Assembly: GCF_019352895.1 (NCBI RefSeq)
Contig: NZ_JAAAFX010000004.1
Coordinates: 248,001 to 312,000 of the forward strand
Source: Variovorax boronicumulans
GTDB taxonomy: Bacteria; Pseudomonadota; Gammaproteobacteria; Burkholderiales; Burkholderiaceae_C
Length of the DNA stretch: 64,000 nucleotides
Reading direction: 5' to 3'
Shown: one piece after another, positions 1 through 10,490 of the stretch
Layout: every line of letters begins with the position of its first letter
Numbering within the stretch: the first letter of the stretch is position 1
The notes under the pieces: generated by a model
What the model saw: the letters and a program-made list of their open reading frames with translations, nothing else
Databases searched by the model: none
Told to the model about the DNA's origin: nothing
Translations under genes and position numbers: made by a program

Positions 1-1
1 C

Positions 2-295
2 AAGTTCGCCGGCAAGGCCTACGAGGACAAGCGCCCGCGCGACCGCTACGTGGCCGAATCGAAGCGGCTGCTCGGCGTGCTGGAACAACGCCTGGCCGGC
101 CGCGACTGGCTCCTGGGCACCGACTACAGCATCGCCGACATCGCTACCTTCCCCTGGGTGCGAAACCTGATCGGCTTCTACGAGGCGCGCGAACTGGTGG
201 GCTTCGAGGACTTCCCCAACGTGAACCGCGTGCTCGAGGCCTTCGTGGCCCGGCCGGCGGTGGTCAAGGGCCTGGGGATTCCGGCCCGCGGCTGA
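2..295 (+). CDS. Glutathione S-transferase, C-terminal part (cut by window edge)
   Basis: The reading frame is open from base 2 and the gene begins outside the window. The visible 97 residues look like the all-helical C-terminal domain of a YfcG/Ure2-type glutathione transferase: a GTDYSIADIATFPWVRN segment (the usual N-capping box region with the conserved Asp) followed by a helix and FPNVNRVLEAFVARPAV. Enzymes of this group act in the cytoplasm on glutathione conjugates or disulfides; the substrate cannot be told. The catalytic N-terminal thioredoxin fold is not in view. A strong terminator follows 25 bases after the stop. Confidence 0.85.
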   Translation, partial: KFAGKAYEDKRPRDRYVAESKRLLGVLEQRLAGRDWLLGTDYSIADIATFPWVRNLIGFYEARELVGFEDFPNVNRVLEAFVARPAVVKGLGIPARG

Positions 296-320
296 GCGCG
301 GACGGCCGCTGAAACGACAA

Positions 321-349
321 GGGACGCCATCCGGCGTCCCTTTTTTTTT
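321..349 (+). terminator. Rho-independent terminator
   Basis: Perfect 8-bp stem GGGACGCC/GGCGTCCC (321-328 with 333-340), loop ATCC, followed by nine T. It ends the GST transcript. Read from the other strand it is followed by TTGTCGTTTC, so it may also weakly stop the catalase transcript that arrives from the right. Confidence 0.93.
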
Positions 350-367
350 ACTCCAGAGACCGGCCGC

Positions 368-2545
<2,178 letters not shown>

Positions 2546-2592
2546 TCCGAATCCTCGGGATCGTGGGTGAGGCGCCTCGCGGCGCGGGAAAC

Positions 2593-2739
2593 TCAGTGGG
2601 CCTCTGCGTCGAGGACGATGTCCAGCGCGTTCACCAATGCAACGAGACCGATGGTGCCGGCCACCGCAGCGACCGACCAGATCAGGAATTCATCCATGAA
2701 AGGGCTGTTCAGCAGATCGACCAGAGTGGAAAGCACCAT
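2593..2739 (-). CDS. 48-residue single-pass membrane protein upstream of katE
   Basis: Short frame starting MVLSTLVDLLNSPF and ending LDAEAH. Residues about 20-40 (WSVAAVAGTIGLVALVNAL) form one hydrophobic membrane segment, with acidic residues on both sides. A GAGG sequence ten bases before the ATG supports translation. It sits just upstream of katE on the same strand with no terminator between, which suggests a shared transcript. I do not recognise the family. Its pairing with a catalase may be functional (stress response) or only positional. Confidence rests on the ribosome site and the clean hydrophobic pattern. Confidence 0.6.
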   Translation of the reverse strand: MVLSTLVDLLNSPFMDEFLIWSVAAVAGTIGLVALVNALDIVLDAEAH

Positions 2740-3042
2740 GTTTTGCCTCGTTGGAAAAGAAAGTTGGCGTCGTGACAGCAGGGTGGAGTGCTGCAGTCCG
2801 ACGCATCGATCGCGTCGACCGAAAGAGCCTAGGGCCTGGCAGCGCGCGCCCCCGTAGTGGCCGCGCGCTCGGGTCTGTAAGCGGGCAGAGGTTGTTCCGG
2901 TAGGCGCGGGCCGACGCAGCGTCTTCGGCCTACGCAATGACGGGCTGCAATGCGGCGCACGGACGCGTCCGCAGCTACGATGGGCCAAAGCGGGCACCGA
3001 ACATGCTTCAGCATTTCCACTCCACTCTTGCGAAGCGACGCC
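2740..3042. other. Divergent intergenic region between katE unit and transglutaminase gene
   Basis: About 300 bases with no gene I can support. It must hold the promoters for the leftward katE unit and the rightward transglutaminase gene. A perfect 12-bp palindrome CGGACGCGTCCG lies at 2960-2971. In this GC-rich DNA such palindromes are not rare, so I give it little weight. No convincing -35/-10 pair was found. Confidence 0.4.
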
Positions 3043-3861
3043 ATGCTCATCCAGATCGGCTATGACATCGAAATCGGCGTCAGCGCACCCACGGCGCTCG
3101 TCTACATGCTGCAGGTGCATCCCTCGCGCGCGGCCGACATTCCTCAGGGCGAACACATCACCATCAGCCCGCCGCTGCCGACCGACCACTACCGCGACAG
3201 CTTCGACAACCACTGCGCGCGCGTGCATGTGCCCTACGGCGTGACCAGCGTGCGGCTGCGCAACGAAGCCGTGGTGTACGACGCGGGCTGGCACGACCCG
3301 GTCGACTACGGCGCCATCGAACACGGGCCGGCGGACCTGCCCGTGGCCACCCTGCCCTTCGTGCTGCCCAGCCGCTACTGCGAGGTCGACAGCGAACTGC
3401 TGGCCTTTGCCTGGGCGCAGTTCGGCGGCGTCACACCCGGCTGGCACCGCGTGCAGGCGATCTGCGACTTCGTGCACAACCACCTGCGCTTCGACTACCA
3501 GCAGGCGCGCGCCACGCGCACCGCGCTGGAGGGCTTTCGCGAGCGCGTGGGCGTGTGCCGCGACTTCACGCACCTGGCGATCACGCTGTGCCGCTGCATG
3601 AACATCCCGGCGCGCTACGTCACCGGCTACCTCGGCGACATCGGCATCCCGCCGGTGCCCTACCCGATGGACTTCAGCGCCTGGTTCGAGGTCTACCTGG
3701 GCGAGCGCTGGCACACCTTCGACGCGCGCCACAACACGCCGCGCATCGGCCGCATCGTGATCGCACGCGGCCGCGACGCCGCCGACGTGCCGATCACGAT
3801 GGTGTTCGGCGCCAACACGCTGCAGCGCTTCGAGGTCACGACCTTCGACGTGACGAACTGA
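3043..3861 (+). CDS. Transglutaminase-like family protein
   Basis: 272-residue protein of the bacterial transglutaminase-like superfamily (cysteine protease fold). The N-terminal beta-rich region begins MLIQIGYDIEIGVSAPT, typical of these proteins, which is why this ATG was chosen over the upstream in-frame codons. The core contains the Cys of GVCRDFTHLAI, then the His/Asp pair within WHTFDARHN. Family members of this layout often sit next to peptidase or circularly permuted ATP-grasp genes, but that is not the case here. The enzyme is probably cytoplasmic (no signal peptide). Its substrate is unknown. It converges on ligD with only 3 bases between stop codons. Confidence 0.85.
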   Translation: MLIQIGYDIEIGVSAPTALVYMLQVHPSRAADIPQGEHITISPPLPTDHYRDSFDNHCARVHVPYGVTSVRLRNEAVVYDAGWHDPVDYGAIEHGPADLPVATLPFVLPSRYCEVDSELLAFAWAQFGGVTPGWHRVQAICDFVHNHLRFDYQQARATRTALEGFRERVGVCRDFTHLAITLCRCMNIPARYVTGYLGDIGIPPVPYPMDFSAWFEVYLGERWHTFDARHNTPRIGRIVIARGRDAADVPITMVFGANTLQRFEVTTFDVTN

Positions 3862-3864
3862 GGT

Positions 3865-6285
3865 TCAGCGGGAGGACGAAGCGTCGGGCACGAAGCCGAC
3901 CACCTTCATCGGCGCCGCCAGCCCCTTGCGCCCGCGCTCCCAGTCGGCCCAAGGCATGTTGCCGACGGCGAAGCGCTCCGGCGCGGTGCGCAGATCCCAG
4001 TGCGCGCCCGAGCGCAGCGTGGGCAATTCGTTCCAGGCGACGGGCACCGACACGCCCATCCCCGGGCGCGCGCGCACCGACCACGCGCTCACCGTGGTGG
4101 CGCCGAAGCCGTTGCGCAGGTAGTCGACGAAGATCTTGCCCACCCGGTTGCGCGGGCCGCTCTTGGCCACGAAGCGATCCGGGATGGTCCGGGCCAGGTG
4201 CACCACCAGCGCCTGCGAGAAGGACTTGACCGTATCCCAGCCGAAGTGGCGGCGGATCGGCACCACCACGTGCAGCCCCTTGCCGCCGCTGGTCTTGAGG
4301 AAGCCGACCAGGCCGACCTCCTCGAGCAGCGTGCGCGTCAGCAAGGCGGCCTCCTGCACGCGCTCCCAGGGCACGCCCTCGCCGGGGTCGAGGTCGAAGG
4401 TCATGCGGTCGGGCTGGTCGATGGCCTTCGACACCGCGTTCCAGGTGTGGAACTCCACCACGTTGAGCTGCGTGGCCGACAACAGGCCTTCGCTTCGGTC
4501 GATCTGCAGCAGTGGGTCGTGGTCGCGGTCGAGCGCCGGGTCGAGCAGCGTGATACCCGGCATCTCGCTGCCCTTGGCATGCTTCTGGAAGAACAGTTCG
4601 CCACCGATGCCCTCGGGCGCGCGCACCAGCGACACCGGACGCCCCTGGAGGTGCGGCAGGATCAGCGGCGCGGCCTGGGCGTAGTAGTCGACCAGTTCGC
4701 CCTTGGTCACGCCGCTCTGGGCATCGATCACGCGCTCGGCGTTGGTGATGTGCGGCATCCCGGCCGCGGCGCCTTTCTTCTTCGTCATGGCAGTGTCCTT
4801 GGCGGGCGCCACGGCGACCGCCTGTTCCCGCGTGATCTGGTGCGCCGGCTTGTCGCTGCGCAGCCCCTGGAAGACGCTGTGGCGCACCCGATGCTCGCGC
4901 GTCCATTCACCGAAGGACACCTCGGCGACCAGTCGCGGCTTGACCCAGTGCGCTTTCACCGTGCGCGGCACGCCGTGCGCACCCTCGGCGAAAGGGGAGT
5001 GCGCGGTCGCGAGTGCATCGAGCTTCGCCTTGATGTCGGCCAGCCGCGCGCCGTCGAAACCGGTGCCCACGTTGCCGCAGTAGCGCAGCGCGCCGTCCGC
5101 ATCGTGCACGCCCAGCAGCAGCGCACCGAAGCCCGCACGCGACCCCTTGGGCGCGGTGTAGCCGCCGATCACGAACTCCTGGCGCTGCTGGCTCTTGAGC
5201 TTGATCCAGTCGGGCGAGCGGCGCGACACATAGCCCGAGCCCCGCCGCTTGCCGATCAGCCCCTCGAAACCGAGCGCGCTGACCGAGGCCAGCAGGTCGC
5301 GCGGATGCGCATCGAAGGCCTCACTGAAGCGCAGGCGCGGTGCCATGTCCTCGGTCAGCAACGGGGCCAGGCGCTCGCGCCGCTGCTCGACGGGCAGCGC
5401 GCGCAGGTCCTCGCCGTCGAGCCAGGCCGAGCGCACGTCGAGCCGACCCAGCGCCTGCACCAGTTCGGGCAGCTTGGCGCTCCAGTCGTGGCCGTTGCGG
5501 GTGAAGCAGCGCACCTTGCCCTTCTCGATCCGGGTCAGCAGCCGGTAGCCATCGAACTTGAGTTCCCAGAGCCATTCCTGCGGCGTGGGCGGGGGCGCCG
5601 TGGCCAGCGTGGCGAGCTGGGGGGCAAAGCTTTCGGGCAGCGCAGCCGGCGCCGCACGGCGGCGGGTGGGGGCCTTCTTCGCGGCGGGGGCTGCCTTCGT
5701 CTTCACCGGCGCGGCGGCAGTGGGCTTCGACGGCGCCGACGCGATCACGCTGTCGGGCAGCGCCTCGGTCACGTCGTAGTCGTCGAGCGGCCGCACCGCA
5801 TCGTCCTTCTCCTTGATCAGCAGCCAGGCCTCCTGCTTCTCCCCTTTGCCCTTCATGCGCACCAGCGTCCAGTGACCCTGCAGCTTCTCGCCGTACAGCG
5901 CGAACTTGAGCTTGCCCGCGGCCAGCGCTGCGCGCGCATCTCCTTCGGCCTGCCATGTGCCCCGGTCCCAGACGATCACGGTGCCGGCGCCGTACTGGCC
6001 GGGCGGGATCGTGCCCTCGAAGCCGCCATACGACAGCGGATGGTCCTCGACCCGCACCGCCATGCGCTTGACGTGCGGGTCCAGGCAAGGGCCCTTGGGC
6101 ACGGCCCAGCTCTTGAGCGTGCCGTCGAGCTCGAGCCGGAAGTCGTAGTGCAGATGGCTTGCGTGGTGCTTCTGGATCACGAAGGACAGCGTGCCCTTGC
6201 CGGCCTTGCCGCCGGTGCGCGGCTCGGGCGTCTTGGTGAAGTCGCGCTTGCGGTGGTAGTGCGCGAGCGCCTCCTTCGCACCCAT
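3865..6285 (-). CDS. ligD: Multifunctional DNA ligase LigD with internal deletion in ligase domain
   Basis: End-joining enzyme that works with Ku at double-strand breaks. Domains in order: 3'-phosphoesterase (about 1-165, with HASHLHYDFRLELDG), Ala/Lys linker, ATP-dependent ligase (about 215-510, nucleophile Lys243 in ELKFDGYR, motif IV EGLIGKR, motif V WIKLK), and primase-polymerase (about 520-806, with TFDLDPGEG metal ligands). Odd point: the ligase sequence runs from LDGE at residues 289-292 straight into DLRALPVEQRRERL. Other LigD proteins carry about 40 residues there, including the FDL motif (IIIa) that stacks on the adenine. The frame is kept. Loss of nick sealing is possible; the other two domains look intact. 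The start lies 14 bases after the ku stop. Confidence 0.93.
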   Translation of the reverse strand: MGAKEALAHYHRKRDFTKTPEPRTGGKAGKGTLSFVIQKHHASHLHYDFRLELDGTLKSWAVPKGPCLDPHVKRMAVRVEDHPLSYGGFEGTIPPGQYGAGTVIVWDRGTWQAEGDARAALAAGKLKFALYGEKLQGHWTLVRMKGKGEKQEAWLLIKEKDDAVRPLDDYDVTEALPDSVIASAPSKPTAAAPVKTKAAPAAKKAPTRRRAAPAALPESFAPQLATLATAPPPTPQEWLWELKFDGYRLLTRIEKGKVRCFTRNGHDWSAKLPELVQALGRLDVRSAWLDGEDLRALPVEQRRERLAPLLTEDMAPRLRFSEAFDAHPRDLLASVSALGFEGLIGKRRGSGYVSRRSPDWIKLKSQQRQEFVIGGYTAPKGSRAGFGALLLGVHDADGALRYCGNVGTGFDGARLADIKAKLDALATAHSPFAEGAHGVPRTVKAHWVKPRLVAEVSFGEWTREHRVRHSVFQGLRSDKPAHQITREQAVAVAPAKDTAMTKKKGAAAGMPHITNAERVIDAQSGVTKGELVDYYAQAAPLILPHLQGRPVSLVRAPEGIGGELFFQKHAKGSEMPGITLLDPALDRDHDPLLQIDRSEGLLSATQLNVVEFHTWNAVSKAIDQPDRMTFDLDPGEGVPWERVQEAALLTRTLLEEVGLVGFLKTSGGKGLHVVVPIRRHFGWDTVKSFSQALVVHLARTIPDRFVAKSGPRNRVGKIFVDYLRNGFGATTVSAWSVRARPGMGVSVPVAWNELPTLRSGAHWDLRTAPERFAVGNMPWADWERGRKGLAAPMKVVGFVPDASSSR

Positions 6286-6299
6286 GGCGGCTCCGCGTC

Positions 6300-7253
6300 T
6301 CAGGCCGCGCGGCGGCGGGCCGGGGCCTTCTTGGCCGCGGCGGTCTTGCGCGCGGGCTTCTTGCGCGCGGCCGACTTCGCGGCAGGCGCTTCTTCCTCGT
6401 CGTCCTCGGGTGGCGCGGCCGCCGCCTTGGCACCCTTGCGCAGGCTGCGCTGCAGCAGCTCGGTCAGGTCGATGATCTTGGCGCCGCTGCGGCCTTCTTC
6501 CTCCGCGGCCTCGGGCTGGGTCACCGACTCGGTGTCGCCGGCCGCCACCTTGCGGTCGACCAGCCGCATGATCTCGTCCTTGAACGAGTCCTTGAATTCG
6601 TCGGGATCCCAGTCCGAGCTCATGTCCTCGACCAGTTCGCCCGCCATCTTGAGCTCGCGCTCCGACAGGCCCGCGGCCTTGGCACCCTCCGCGGGCAGCG
6701 GCAGGTCCTTCCAGGAGCGGATGTCGGCGCCCCAGCGCAGCAGGTTGAGCACCAGGCCCGGGCCGCTGGGCACCAGCACCGCCAGGTGCTGCTTGGTCTG
6801 GATCACCACCCGCGCGATACCCACCCGCCCCGTGCGCTGGAGCGTCTCGCGCAGCAGCGCATAGACCTTGGCGCCACGGTTGATCGGCGCCATGTAATAG
6901 GGGCGCTCCAGGTAGACGAAGGGGATGCTGTCGGCCGGCACGAAGGTCTCGATCTCCACCGTCTGCGTGGTCTTGGGGTAGGCGGCGGCGATCTCGGCAT
7001 CGGTCAGCACCACGTACTGGCCGTCCTCGTAGGCGATGCCCTTGACGATCTGCTCGCGCGCGATTTCCTTGCCGGTCTTCTTGTTGACCCGCTTGTAGCC
7101 CACCGGATCCATGGTTCGCTTGTCGAGCCAGTCGAAGTCGATGCTGTGGTCGGTGGTGGCCGAATAGAGCGCAACCGGGATGTGCACCAGCCCAAAGCTG
7201 ATTGCGCCTTTCCAGAGCACGCGGGGGGTCGAAGATTTGGCAGCAGCAGGCAT
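6300..7253 (-). CDS. ku: Ku DNA end-binding protein
   Basis: 317-residue bacterial Ku. It forms a homodimeric ring that threads onto broken DNA ends and recruits LigD. The core begins LWKGAISFGLVHIPVALYSAT, the family signature, and continues through the beta-barrel to about residue 260. The last 55 residues are an acidic stretch (DDEEE) followed by a Lys/Arg/Ala tail, which in other bacterial Ku proteins binds DNA and helps recruit LigD. GGAGGAATC upstream of the ATG is a strong ribosome site. ligD follows 14 bases downstream, so the two form an operon. Confidence 0.96.
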   Translation of the reverse strand: MPAAAKSSTPRVLWKGAISFGLVHIPVALYSATTDHSIDFDWLDKRTMDPVGYKRVNKKTGKEIAREQIVKGIAYEDGQYVVLTDAEIAAAYPKTTQTVEIETFVPADSIPFVYLERPYYMAPINRGAKVYALLRETLQRTGRVGIARVVIQTKQHLAVLVPSGPGLVLNLLRWGADIRSWKDLPLPAEGAKAAGLSERELKMAGELVEDMSSDWDPDEFKDSFKDEIMRLVDRKVAAGDTESVTQPEAAEEEGRSGAKIIDLTELLQRSLRKGAKAAAAPPEDDEEEAPAAKSAARKKPARKTAAAKKAPARRRAA

Positions 7254-7345
7254 GGCGGGATTCCTCCAGCCTGCAACCTAGCCCTGCGCCTCGGCCGCTG
7301 TTGTAGGAACCCGGCCTTCCCCTTCGTGGGGTGGCGCCGATGCGC

Positions 7346-8305
7346 TCAGAGGCTCCGGTCGCTCGCCACCGCGAAGTAGAACCACTCGGTGTCCGGCAGC
7401 GCCTCGGTGTTGGGAAACACCAGGAAGCCGTCGCGCTCGGCGCGCAGCACGCTGCCGTCGGCGCGCACGCCGATGGCCTCGCCCTGCGCGACCGCGTCGA
7501 AGGTGGCCCATTCGCGCACGAACTGGTCGTCTTCGTGGGTGCGGTCGGTCACGCTCACCAAGCGCAGCAGCGCGGGCTGCTGCGGTGCGGCCGGGGCCGG
7601 CGCGTCGACCATGCCGAGCAGGCGCAGCGCCGAGTGGATGGCCGCATGGGCCACCGCGGGCGCGGCCGGATCGGTGTGCTGGCCGCATTCGAGCGTGACG
7701 CCGTAGCCACCCTGGCTGCGCATGTACTCGTTGGTGCCCCAGCCGAAGGCCAGCGCCGCCTCGTCGGCCGGCTGGCCGCCCGCGCGCTGCGCCAGGCCCG
7801 CGGCATAGATGTCGAGCCAGCCCTCGACCACGCGGGGCGTGCCGATGTGCAGCGCCAGCTGGCCCTCCTCGAAGGCACGGGCGAAGGGCTCGAGCGTGCC
7901 GGCGTTGTCGCGCGGGCCGATCATCGAGAACGCCTCGCCCGCGCTCTGGAAGGAATGCAGGTCGAGCAGCACCTCGTGGCGCGCGAGCAGCGGGCACAGC
8001 AGGTTGGTGAGCCGCGCCTCGTGGTCGGCCGGGGCCTCGCTGGGCCGGAACGAGCGATTGAGGTTGCGCTCGCCTTCGCGCCGCAGCAGCCGGCGCGCCA
8101 GCGGATTGGCCACCGGCACCAGCGTGAGTTCGCCCCGCGCCAGCCGCAACGCGCCGCCGTCGAGCTCGGCCCGCAGGCGCTCGATGCCCATGGTGCCGCA
8201 GGTCTCGTCGCCATGCACGCCGCCGAGCACGATCAGCCGGGGGCCGGGCTCGGTCGAGACGAAGCTGTGGATGCGAAGAAGGTCGTCGGACGGAAATGAA
8301 GGCAT
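7346..8305 (-). CDS. Succinylglutamate desuccinylase/aspartoacylase family protein
   Basis: 319-residue zinc carboxypeptidase-fold deacylase. The metal site is visible: GGVHGDETCG (His and Glu), then DLHSF for the third ligand, and ECGQH near residue 210 for the catalytic Glu. A C-terminal beta domain follows. The family cleaves N-acyl amino acids (AstE acts on succinylglutamate, AspA on acetylaspartate). None of the other arginine succinyltransferase genes are nearby, so the substrate is open. The ATG at 8305 begins the conserved region (RIHSFVSTEPGPRLIVLGG); longer upstream frames would run into the promoter of the divergent gene. Confidence 0.87.
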   Translation of the reverse strand: MPSFPSDDLLRIHSFVSTEPGPRLIVLGGVHGDETCGTMGIERLRAELDGGALRLARGELTLVPVANPLARRLLRREGERNLNRSFRPSEAPADHEARLTNLLCPLLARHEVLLDLHSFQSAGEAFSMIGPRDNAGTLEPFARAFEEGQLALHIGTPRVVEGWLDIYAAGLAQRAGGQPADEAALAFGWGTNEYMRSQGGYGVTLECGQHTDPAAPAVAHAAIHSALRLLGMVDAPAPAAPQQPALLRLVSVTDRTHEDDQFVREWATFDAVAQGEAIGVRADGSVLRAERDGFLVFPNTEALPDTEWFYFAVASDRSL

Positions 8306-8402
8306 CGCCAGCGATCCTACAGCGCGCGGCTGGGCGGTCCTACCGGGCTTTTCCGAAGGTGCGGCCATAACCGAGCCACAGGCGAAAGCCCAAGGAGCCC
8401 CC

Positions 8403-8645
8403 ATGACCGCAGCCAAGAAAACCTCGCAGAAGCCCAACGATGGCAAGACCCGCGCCGCGCAGGACGGCGAGTCCTCGCCGCGCCTGCCGCACGAGCGCGA
8501 CGAGTCCTCCGACAGCCAGCGCAACAGCGACGGCACCGCCACCGACGTGGGCAAGCGTGCGCACGACGACGTGGAGCGCGGCGCGGTCGACACCGACCGC
8601 GGCCCGGTGACGGACCGCGTCTACAACGACAAGGTCAAGCGCTGA
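8403..8645 (+). CDS. Small hydrophilic, probably disordered protein
   Basis: 80 residues, starting MTAAKKTSQKPNDGKTR, rich in Asp, Arg, Lys, Ser and Thr, with almost no hydrophobic residues and so probably unstructured. AAGGAG six bases before the ATG is an excellent ribosome site. The last 11 bases overlap the end of the convergent SDR gene. Such proteins are widespread in Burkholderiales and carry no assigned function; a stress-protectant or DNA-associated role would be guesswork. Confidence 0.75.
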   Translation: MTAAKKTSQKPNDGKTRAAQDGESSPRLPHERDESSDSQRNSDGTATDVGKRAHDDVERGAVDTDRGPVTDRVYNDKVKR

Positions 8646-9447
8646 GCGCCACGCCGTAGCGCTCGGCGGGCTTGGGGCGCGACAGGTTCGGGCCCAGCGC
8701 GCGGCGGGCCGCATCGGCGCGTTCCCAGTCCCCCACATCGGGCAGCGAGGGAATGGTGATCAGCTCGCGCCGGTCGAAACCGACCAGGGCGGCATCGACC
8801 ATGTCCTCGGCCGACATCACGATGCCTTGCGGCAGGTGCTCCACCGGCACGCCCGCGAGGCGCCAGAAGTCGGTGTGCGTGGCGCCGGGCAGCACGGCCT
8901 GCACCTGCACACCCTTGTCGCCCACCTCGTGGTGCAGCGACTGGCTCAGGTTGACCACGAAGGCCTTGCTGCCGCTGTAGACGCCGTTGAGGAGTTCGGG
9001 CGCGAGCGCCACGATCGACGCGATGTTGATCACCGCGCCCTGGCCGCGCGCCACGAAGCCCGGCACGGCGGCGCGCGTGAGCCGCGTCAGCGCCAGCACG
9101 TTGAGCAGCAGCATCGCATCGAGCGACTCGGGCGTCGATTGCACCAGCGGCGCGGTCGCGCCCACACCGGCGTTGTTGACCAGCAGCGAGATGGCGGCGT
9201 CGCTTTCGAGCCTGGCCTCGACGCGGCGCAGGTCGGCCGTCTGCGTGAGGTCGGCCACCAGCACCTCGACTTCGACGCCGTGCGCGGCCTTCATGCGCGC
9301 GGCGAGTTCGGCCAGGCGCCGCGCATCGCGCGCCACCAGCACCAGCGGATGGCCGCGGCGGGCGAGCCGGTCAGCGTAGACGGCGCCGATGCCCGACGAG
9401 GCACCGGTGATCAGGGCCTTGCCCAGCGGGGTTGCGGAAGTGTTCAT
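8635..9447 (-). CDS. SDR family NAD(P)-dependent oxidoreductase
   Basis: 270-residue classical short-chain dehydrogenase. The cofactor site GASSGIG (about residues 15-21) and the basic residues after the second strand suggest NADP(H). NNAG, the catalytic Ser of INIAS, and YSGSK (Tyr, Lys) complete the active site. The protein resembles the DltE/YqjQ-like group; the substrate is unknown. AAGGA lies upstream of the ATG. It is divergent from a GlxA-type regulator, with an 11-bp inverted repeat in the shared region that probably controls both genes. Confidence 0.9.
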   Translation of the reverse strand: MNTSATPLGKALITGASSGIGAVYADRLARRGHPLVLVARDARRLAELAARMKAAHGVEVEVLVADLTQTADLRRVEARLESDAAISLLVNNAGVGATAPLVQSTPESLDAMLLLNVLALTRLTRAAVPGFVARGQGAVINIASIVALAPELLNGVYSGSKAFVVNLSQSLHHEVGDKGVQVQAVLPGATHTDFWRLAGVPVEHLPQGIVMSAEDMVDAALVGFDRRELITIPSLPDVGDWERADAARRALGPNLSRPKPAERYGVALSA

Positions 9448-9503
9448 GAGAGATTTCCTTGAGCGGTCGGGATTGACAAGGCTCTATTGGCTCATTTAGG
9501 CTC

Positions 9504-9540
9504 ATGTCCTGAAAGTCATTTAACCCTCGTTTCAGGACAT
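9504..9540. promoter_or_regulatory. Inverted repeat operator between SDR gene and GlxA-type regulator
   Basis: Perfect 11-bp arms ATGTCCTGAAA (9504-9514) and TTTCAGGACAT (9530-9540) with a 15-base spacer. The right arm ends one base before the regulator start codon. Centre-to-centre spacing of 26 bp puts both half sites on nearly the same face of the helix. Three GGCTC copies (9480, 9489, 9499) precede it. A TTGACA at 9473-9478 could be a rightward -35 element. Likely binding site of the adjacent regulator. Confidence 0.65.
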
Positions 9541-9541
9541 C

Positions 9542-10486
9542 ATGCGCCGCATCGCCATCGTCGTTTTTCCGGGCTTCCAGATCCTCGATCTGGTGGTGGT
9601 GTCGGTGTTCGAGCTGGCCAACCAGCAGCTGGCGCGCCCGGCCTACGAAGTGGGCGTGGTGTCGGAGCACGGCGGCCCGGTGCTCAGTTCCTCGGGCGTG
9701 CGCGTCGAGAGCGCGCCCTTCGGCCGCGCCCGTTTCGACACCGTGATGGTCACCGGCGCGATGACGCCCGAGCCCTCCCCGCCCGGCCTGCTGGCCTTCC
9801 TGCAACGCGCGCTGGCCTCGTCGCGCCGGCTGGCGAGCATCTGCACCGGCGCCTTCATCCTGGCCGAGGCCGGCGTGCTCGACGGCCGCCGCGCGACCAC
9901 GCACTGGCATTTCGCGCAGGCGCTGCAGCGCGCCCATCCGGCCATCCACCTCGAGCCCGACCGGATCTTCGTCAACGACGGCTCGGTCTGGACCTCGGCC
10001 GGCATGACGGCCTGCATCGACCTCTCGCTCGCGCTGGTCGAGGAGGACCTGGGGGTGGAGGTGGCGCGCGCGGTGGCGCGCAAGATGGTGGTCTACCACC
10101 GGCGCACCGGCGGGCAGTCGCAGTTCTCGGCGCTGCTGGACATGGCGCCGGCATCCGACCGCATCCAGACCGCGCTGGCCTATGCGAAGAAGAACCTGCG
10201 CCAACGCCTGTCGGTCGACGACCTGGCGGCCGCGGCCAACCTGAGCCCGCGCCAGTTCAGCCGGGCCTTCAGCGCGGAGACCGGCCAGTCGCCCGCGCGC
10301 GCGGTCGAGAAGCTGCGCGTCGAGACCGCGCGCGAACTGCTGGAAGAAGGCCGGCACCCGATCGAGTCGGTCGCCGCGATGGCCGGCTTCGGCGACCCGG
10401 AGCGCATGCGCCGGGCCTTCCTGCGCACCATGGGGCAGCCGCCGCAGGCCGTGCGGCGCACCGCCCGGCGGCACGCCGCGGCCTGA
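9542..10486 (+). CDS. GlxA family transcriptional regulator (DJ-1/PfpI domain plus AraC HTH)
   Basis: 314 residues. The N-terminal 180 residues form a DJ-1/PfpI-like domain with a Cys at the nucleophile elbow (ASICTGAFIL, Cys101), which in this family senses a ligand rather than acting as an amidotransferase. The C-terminal 100 residues hold the double helix-turn-helix of AraC proteins (SVDDLAAAANLSPRQFSRAF and the second helix near residue 275). It probably controls itself and the divergent SDR gene through the inverted repeat just upstream. The start codon lies immediately after that repeat, with no room for a normal ribosome site, so translation may be leaderless or weak. Confidence 0.9.
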   Translation: MRRIAIVVFPGFQILDLVVVSVFELANQQLARPAYEVGVVSEHGGPVLSSSGVRVESAPFGRARFDTVMVTGAMTPEPSPPGLLAFLQRALASSRRLASICTGAFILAEAGVLDGRRATTHWHFAQALQRAHPAIHLEPDRIFVNDGSVWTSAGMTACIDLSLALVEEDLGVEVARAVARKMVVYHRRTGGQSQFSALLDMAPASDRIQTALAYAKKNLRQRLSVDDLAAAANLSPRQFSRAFSAETGQSPARAVEKLRVETARELLEEGRHPIESVAAMAGFGDPERMRRAFLRTMGQPPQAVRRTARRHAAA

Positions 10487-10490
10487 AGGC

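Noticed and set aside
2960..2971. CGGACGCGTCCG palindrome as an operator
   Set aside because: Short GC palindromes are expected by chance at this base composition and no promoter elements surround it.
4000..6864. 954-codon plus-strand frame opposite ligD and ku
   Set aside because: Composition is that of an antisense shadow; both genes on the minus strand have full sets of motifs.
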